Positions 50,425-64,000 of a DNA stretch of 64,000 nucleotides are shown in pieces. The stretch's first letter is position 1; every line of letters starts with the position of its first letter. The stretch is from Apricaphanius iberus (taxonomy: Eukaryota; Chordata; Actinopteri; Cyprinodontiformes; Aphaniidae). A model generated the notes under the pieces. The model had not been told where the DNA came from. It saw nothing but the letters and a program-made list of their open reading frames with translations, and made no database searches. The stretch lies in contig JAPXFQ010002399.1 in the NCBI GenBank assembly GCA_028564705.1, positions 557,001 through 621,000 on the forward strand. Direction: 5' to 3'. The translations under genes and the position numbers were made by a program.

Positions 50425-50895
50425 GCAGAAGACACCACTATTGATGTAACCACAACAACCTGGTGCTGAAGGCCCAGCAGAGGATGTACTTCCTGAGGCA
50501 GCTGAAGGAATTCTACCGTCCAACACAGATGATAATGCAGTTATACTCTGCAATCATTGAGTCCATCCTCACCTCCTCCATCAGGTACGCTGGGGCCACC
50601 ATCAGGGACAAACAGAGGTTGCACCATGTTCTACTTCTGCTGAGAAGCTGATTGGCTGCAGACTCCCATTTTTGTAGAATCTGTACACCTCCAGGACACT
50701 AGGGGGCGCACAGGTCGGATCATAGCTTCGCCTGCTCCCCTCAGGCAGGAGGCTCCGGTCCATTCGGACCAGAACCTTTCACCATAAGAACAGTTTCTTC
50801 CCCCCGCTGTGGGACTCATGAACAATAACCCTACTGATGCATTGACACCGCCTGCTCTATGGAAATAAACCATTTCTGATTCTGATTCTAAATAG
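50425..50895 (+). pseudogene. L2-type LINE 3' fragment
   Basis: The plus strand reads LKAQQRMYFLRQLKEFYRPT and IMQLYSAIIESILTSSIR, the C-terminal end of an L2 reverse transcriptase. It is followed by the typical 3' region and a tail TTTCTGATTCTGATTCT, the same terminal repeat as the LINE at 2,648. It is heavily 5'-truncated. Confidence 0.82.
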
Positions 50896-51070
50896 TCACT
50901 GTGTTGTTGGGGAACCTCAGCGTGACTTATGATCACTAGGGAGAAAAATGGAATGTGAGCTAACCTTTCCCTGTTTTCCTGCTTAGAGGCATTACAACGT
51001 ACTATCTGAAATAACAAAGAATCATCGGCTCGCTAATGTCCACTATGTCCCAGAATGCAAAGCGCAATCC

Positions 51071-52160
51071 TAAACCCTATTGACTTGTAAACAGGAATTT
51101 TGGTTGAAACATATTTATAAGAACACATTTAAAATTAATCTTACAAGTAGAGCCTCCAAATCTAAATTTAACAAAATAAAAGTGGTGTTTGCATATGGAA
51201 AAAACAGCTTGTAATGATGTTTGTCAAGGCTACTGCCAACAATGGCCACTTTGTGCCATCAGATGACCGGTGTTGGCGCTATATGAATAATCATAGCCAT
51301 GGTTTCTTCTTGGCTATTATGGTACATCCCATTTGTAGTCAGAACTCAGAAGTGTCATCTTCCGAGTAGGAAAAATAATCTAGAACATCCCCCAAAGTCG
51401 ATCTTCCCTTCGGAATATCAGAGATTTTTTTCCCTCCGACTTAGTCTTTGCTTATGGCCACTCTTCATATCAATTATCAGTAGCTGTGGTGGAAACATGT
51501 CTGTTTTAGGGTGTGTTGTCTGGGTGTGGTCTAGATGAATGAAAATGTCTGTGTTTTCATCATTTATCAGGGGACCAATAAGCATAGTATTTATCAGCCT
51601 TTCTATCGTCCAGCTGGAGCTGCTACCTAGTGGATGGTAAAGGGATCAGACAGCTGGCTGGCTGCAGTAAGTTTAAAAGAAAGTGTCAAAGCACAAGTGT
51701 AGCTTTATGAGCGAAGACAGCAGCTTGTAGACGTGTTTCTGTGTTTGACAAACATGGCAGATCCAGGAGGTCCACATGGATACAAAAACTATAATAATAG
51801 TGAGAAGTGAGACTTCATTCATAAACTGACTGAGGAGGATGAAGATGAAAACTTCTGATCCTTTTTACATTTAATAAAGGCCTGATAATTGTACTTGTTT
51901 TCTCAGAATATTATTTCAGATTTTTGTTTCTGTCCAGTATTACTTAAAAAGTTAACAATTAGTGTTACCGATCAATTTTGTTTTCAGAAGAGTCATTATT
52001 TATATTATTAATTCATTTCCACAGATTTTAAAGTACTTTTTGTACTGGTGAAAGCCTGTATAGCCCTTGATATAGCTGTTCATAATAACCACATATAGAA
52101 AGCATGTTGTAATATGTTAAAATCAAAAGTCTTGACTAAGTCCTGAAGGGATTTCATTGG
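51071..52160. other. Gene-free intergenic stretch
   Basis: Sequence between AASS and FEZF1 with no recognised gene, RNA or named repeat. Confidence 0.5.
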
Positions 52161-52164
52161 AGAT

Positions 52165-53470
52165 CAAAATATGGTCACCCTAGTCTCTTTTATTAGGAAA
52201 CTGCTAAATGAATCACTTCATCTGAATGGCCTTAATTTGACCTCTGGTAATAATGTAAAGAACCTTGGTGTAATTTTGACCAAGACATGACATTTAAATC
52301 TCATATTTCTTTCCCCTCCAGAATATTGCTAAATTTAGAAACATCCTGTCCAGGAGTGATGCAGAGAAACTAGTCCATGCATTTGTTACTTCAAAGCTGG
52401 ACTACTGTAATTCCTTATTATCAGGAAGTCCACAAAATGCAATTAAAAGCATTCAGTTAATCCAAAATGCTGCAGGAAGAGTTCTGATGAATATTAAAAA
52501 GAGAGATCACATTTCTCCTGTTTTGGCTTCTCTCCATTGGCTCCCTGTTAAATCCAGAATAGAGTTTAAGATCCTCCTCCTTACTTATAAAGCCCTTAAT
52601 AATCAGCTCCATCGTACATCAGAGATCTGATTGTTCCATATGTTCCTAACAGAGCACTTTGTTCTCAGAATGCAGGTCTACTGGTAGTTCCTAGGATTTC
52701 TAAAAGTAGAATAGGAGGCAGATCTTTTAGTTATCAGGCTCCTCTCCTGTGGAACCAGCTCCCAGTTTTAGTCCATGAGGCAGATATTCTGTCGGTTTTT
52801 AAGACTAGGCTTAAAAACCTTCCTTTTTGATAAAGCTTATAGTTAGAATGGCTCAGGTTATCCTGAGTTATTTTTGTAGTTATGCTGCTATAGGTTTAGA
52901 CTGTTGGAGGACAGACTGACCACTTTTCTTCTCTCTTCTACTTTTTTCTTCTTCTGCCAATCTCCAGATATGATGTTTCTGCTGTTATTTTGATAGTTAA
53001 CCCAGTTTTCTCTCAGTAATTTTTTCCCCATAGAAGCTCCACATGGTCTGGTACTCTGCTCCAATACAATGCCCCCTGCTGGATGGGGAACATCGGTCCA
53101 GATGATGCTCAAAGTCACTGAGCATCCTCCATGCTGTCTCTTCTCTGACTCCGCTTGTACTGAGCCAGGTTCTGGTTCTGGTTCTGCTGGAGGTTTCTAC
53201 CTGTTAAAGGGGAGGTTTTCCTCTCCACTGTCGCTACATGTTTGCTCAGTATGAGGGATTGCTGAGGAATTACTGTGGGTGGAGTCTGCATGATCCGGGC
53301 ACAACCTCACATCGATGACTCAGCACAATCTGCTGGGATTCCTTACATAGAAAACTTTTAACTGATTGGAATGTTTGTATAATTGTACTGAAATGACTTT
53401 TGTTGTAAAGTTCCTTGAGATGACATTTATTGTGAATTGGCGCTATATAAATAAAAGAGAATTGATTTAT
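52165..53470 (+). pseudogene. Rex1/CR1-like LINE 3' fragment
   Basis: The plus strand reads RNILSRSDAEKLVHAFVTSK, LDYCNSLLSG, RDHISPVLASLHWLPVKSRI and KILLLTYKALNNQ, then in another frame LVVPRISKSRIGGRSFSYQA and PLLWNQLPVLVHEADI. It is followed by a long 3' region ending GAATTGGCGCTATATAAATA. These are hallmark C-terminal motifs of fish Rex1-type LINEs. Frameshifts make it inactive. Confidence 0.78.
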
Positions 53471-53639
53471 TAGACACTTCTAAAAATCTTGAAAATCCTG
53501 TAAATCCTGAAACTCTACACGTAACAGAATAAAATGATGTTTGCATGTTTTTACCAGCTATGGCTAACTGGGGCTGCTCAGAACTGTTTCTGTTAGAAAG
53601 AACTTTGTTCTGATCTGGTTCTGATCTGCGGATGATTGT

Positions 53640-53895
53640 TGAATGAAGGATTATGATAATGATCAAGAACATTATGGATAACCCTGAGCATTCTCTTCAT
53701 GAAACTATCCTACAGCTACAGTAGTATCTTCAGTCAGAATCTTCTACAGTTTCACTGTAACACAGACTGCTACAGGAGGTCCTTCCTGTCCACAGCCATC
53801 ATGATCTACAGCATCTCCTTGAAGAATTTATTAGTATGACCTAATACATTTAATTTTCCTCTGGGATCAATCAAATATTTTGAATTGAACTAAAT
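53640..53895 (+). repeat. L2-type LINE 3' tail relic
   Basis: Includes CACAGACTGCTACAGGAGGT, CCTTCCTGTCCACAGCCATC and a tail with TTTTCCTCTGGGATCAATCA followed by AAATATTTTGAATTGAA, as in fish L2 3' ends. Same family as relics at 14,110 and 28,510. Confidence 0.7.
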
Positions 53896-56482
53896 GTTTT
53901 TTAAAGGCTCAGACAGGGAGGAGTTTATCCTCTGTTTTAAAAAATGATGGATGGGAAAGTCTGTTATATAGATAAATCATGCATGTATCTTAAATACATA
54001 TGACAGAAGAGCAGTTTATGTTTAATCTACATTTCAAAGCTCTGTGTTGCTATCAGTGTTTAGACCCAAACAAATAGAGTTTTATATTCTTAAAGTACAT
54101 CTTACCTGGGGAGGCCAGTTGTTACAGACCACCATCTGACTGAACAGTTGGGGCTTCATTAGCTGTAAACTATTATCATAGACATATGCTGAAATAAATG
54201 CTTGAAATGAATTCATCTGCAAGAATGGGATCCATAAATATATTTGAGTTCCATGTAAAATAAAAGACGTTTTAGTTCATATTCTGATTTATTGAGATGC
54301 ACCTATCAGTAACAGGTAGGGCTGCAGTGGAGAGTAATACTCCCTTTGGATAGGGAGGACCGTCTGACAGAACCAGAACCAGGCTCAGTACTAGAGGCCA
54401 TCTGCTGCCACTGACAGGATGATGATCACATCACATCATCTATCATAATCTGGGTTGAATGTTTACAGTGTCAGACAATTCATCTTCAGTTTTGTGAAGC
54501 AAACATATTTATCAGAAGTTATGACATATGATGTTTGCAGATACACTGTAACATGCTGCAAATCTGAAATCACAGCATTTGTATAGAAAATATGAATGAG
54601 AGCGCACCATAAGGTAAGAAAATGCTAAATAATAACATTTATATAGGCTAGGCATAAATGGCTACATAATTCTTTGCGGTAGGACTTCCTCCCTGTCTCC
54701 GTGGGTTTGTCTCCCAGTTACCCCCAGTTGTCTCAGGTTTTCCCCCATTGTTGGTCTGCCCGTTCCTGTCTGTCCCCATGGCGTCCTCTGTATCAGCCTG
54801 ATTATTATCCCTCGTCTCATTCCCATCGTAACTTGTTATTCCTACCATTTTTTTTCATGAAATCATGCCACCACTGCAAACCTGCTTGTCTGCAAAACAC
54901 GAGAAATTTGTTTGATATGAAATCTGTGTGAAACTCGTGCTGGACTCCCAGTCAGTTAAATGGTGTGTACATCTGTGGTTCTGAATGATGACGACATGTT
55001 GACGTATCACTGCCTGATCCTCACCTGGTTTTACTGCCTGGTTCTGATCGGTCATGGCTCCACCATCTGGGTCAGCCTGAACCACCCAGTTAACCTCTTC
55101 CACAGCCTCCCCTGGGTTTCTGATTGGACTTGACCTAAATGAAGTCACTGAATATGGCCTTTTATAACACATTTCAGCTTTTCAAAATTCTGAAAGCTTA
55201 GATTAATATTCAGCTGTAAACAGTGTGAACACTCACTGGGAAAAAATGCAACCCCTGTATCACCTGTTATGAACTTTTGGCATAAGAGCAATTATTTTAT
55301 GCATTTAAACTCATTTGAAGTTCATCTTTATGGGAAGAGTTGACATAAAAAAAGGACCATCAGTGGAGTTATTCTCAGATTTTTAGCACAAATGATCTGA
55401 TTGACAGTGAAAGGCAAGTTCATCCAAACATATTTACACTGTCTCACATTTATCACCTTATAATATAAATGATTTTAACTGATGAACTGTGGTTTTATAG
55501 ATATTTACCTGAGAAGTAAGATTCAGTATTCTGGGTCTGAAAATGCTCCATTCAGAAATGCAAAACAGCTCAAGCTGACATGAGATGGATGGTCAGCTAA
55601 CGCAACAGGCTGGCCTGGGAGAGCAGATATCAGAGTCAGGAGAGAGGCCCACGGTAACTCTGGAGGAGCTACAGAGCTTAGCTCATATGGAGGAAAATGT
55701 TGAAGAGTTGGTGATGTCATCTGGCCATTACAGAAGAAAGCCACTGCTGATAGAAAGCAGCTTCCCACAGGTCATGTAGGAGACGCAGAGAATATGTGGG
55801 AGAAGATCATGGTGGTGGCAGCATCATGCTGTGGTGATGCTTCCCCCAGAGTGGATCTGAAGATGGGTGGAACTAAATCCAGGTAGACTGGAGGAGCAAC
55901 CTGGACTCAGAGGACTGAAGACAGAAAGTCCCAGTGGGATCCAGCAGGTCTGGGTGCACGGGGACTAAAACAAAGTTCTTTTGCAAGGCTGTGTAAAGGT
56001 TTTCAAGCTGCTACATGTCTGGAGATCTGACTGAAATCAAATATTTGGGTCTGAGTGAAGGTCAGTGTGTTCTCAGTCAAGTGTGGATGGACCCGGGAGC
56101 TGAGGGTTTGAAAAGTGAGTGAACTGGTCAGCATCTGGGTCAGAGGTCAGAGGTCAGGGTCAGGGAGGGGCCTGCAGAGGCTAAGAAACCCCATCGCTGC
56201 CTTGGCACTGGGTGGGTGGGGGTGAAGCTGCAGATCAGCAGGCCTCAGGGGAAACTAGCAGAGTGGGAGCAGATCAGAGCTGGAAACTGACTTATAAAAC
56301 TACTGAATGACAGCAGGAAGAGCTGCTGAAGCACATGTTCTGAACCAACTTTATCCATCATCTATAGCGCTCATCCACCATGGATAGGTCGCCAGTCCAT
56401 CATTATCCAAGACATAGATTCAAGATTTCATTACAGCAAACACTGATTCAGGGACGAAAGAATCAATAATATTGAACATTTT
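53896..56482. other. Intergenic stretch between FEZF1 and AASS
   Basis: No gene recognised. Near 55,805-55,850 the phrase CATGGTGGTGGCAGCATCAT plus GCTGTG resembles a Tc1-transposase codon block (HGGGSIML), probably a small relic. Otherwise unassigned. Confidence 0.45.
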
Positions 56483-56488
56483 TTTATT
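56483..56488 (-). terminator. FEZF1: Putative FEZF1 polyadenylation signal
   Basis: AATAAA on the minus strand, 300 bp downstream of the FEZF1 stop. It is the first canonical signal I noticed after the stop. Position and spacing suit a 3' UTR of about 320 bases, but this is unproven. Confidence 0.4.
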
Positions 56489-56787
56489 TGGATGGAACAA
56501 AATCACAATATTGAGGTAAAATCTGCTCTGAGGGAATGATTCATGCACAGAAGAGTCAAAGTCCATCCTTTGGTAAACTCCATGACTGTGCTGAAGGTAA
56601 AGGGTCTGATTCAGCTGTTGGACTGCCACTGTAGTCAGCAGGGGGCAGCATATGCAAAGTAAAACATAAGGGAACAAAACCAGTACAATACTTTTCAGAG
56701 TCAGTGCTAGTTAAAACGGAGCAGAGCAGGTACGCAGACCTGAACACGTCTCAGGGAGGGTTTAGTTAGTGCTAGCTTAGCGGCCGT

Positions 56788-64000
<7,213 letters not shown>

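Larger units (their letters stand above)
49545..51070. repeat. Widely spaced inverted pair around a transposon-rich segment
   Basis: GGATTACGCTTTGCATTCTG near 49,548 is matched by CAGAATGCAAAGCGCAATCC near 51,051, an inverted identity over about 22 of 23 bases. Between them lie a hAT fragment (49,880-50,040) and an L2 fragment (50,425-50,890). Whether the pair bounds a single element is unproven. Confidence 0.5.

Overview
The window reads as nuclear DNA of a ray-finned fish, most likely a percomorph teleost. It holds two vertebrate genes split by GT-AG introns, and its non-coding DNA is crowded with teleost-type transposons: L2/Rex-like, RTE and L1 LINEs, Tc1, hAT, piggyBac-like and Harbinger-like elements, a Gmr1-like LTR element and several minisatellites. 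There are no prokaryotic operons, tRNA or rRNA genes, or CRISPR arrays. The species is not identified.

Both host genes lie on the minus strand, so they read right to left. At the right edge is FEZF1 (56,788 to beyond 64,000), a forebrain and olfactory C2H2 zinc-finger repressor. Its Eh1 motif is in exon 1 and its six zinc fingers run across four exons. It is complete at its 3' end and possibly clipped at its 5' end by the window edge. About 7 kb downstream begins AASS, the bifunctional mitochondrial enzyme that opens lysine breakdown. A probable non-coding first exon and promoter lie near 49.4-49.5 kb. The ATG is at 47,961 and 18 coding exons run down to 8,961. The exon joins are all in phase and give 732 codons: the whole lysine-ketoglutarate reductase half and most of the saccharopine dehydrogenase half. 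The last roughly 190-200 residues were not found in 1-8,960 and probably lie left of the window.

The AASS introns are where the repeats sit. 1-8.9 kb has a Harbinger-like MITE, a piggyBac-like element, an L2 LINE split by a second MITE, and a hAT MITE. Intron 14 is almost entirely one antisense LTR retroelement. Intron 12 (12.7 kb) has an hAT element with a perfect 8-bp target duplication, a Tc1 relic with a nested MITE, a LINE fragment, and a 1-kb minisatellite that stops 15 bp from a splice donor. Intron 6 (8.7 kb) has two Harbinger-like elements carrying MADF-domain relics, an L1 LINE, an L2 fragment, and a hAT MITE split by Tc1. Intron 2 has an RTE LINE. Intron 1 coding-side (42.4-47.7 kb) holds a Tc1-type element whose parts are separated by two minisatellites and a second piggyBac copy. 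None of this appears to have damaged the AASS reading frame.

The two host genes are unrelated in function. Nothing in the window looks like a new multi-gene system. The most unusual features are architectural: nested transposons, minisatellites at exon edges or inside a transposon, and domesticable domains (MADF, SCAN-like Gag, BED finger) left as relics.
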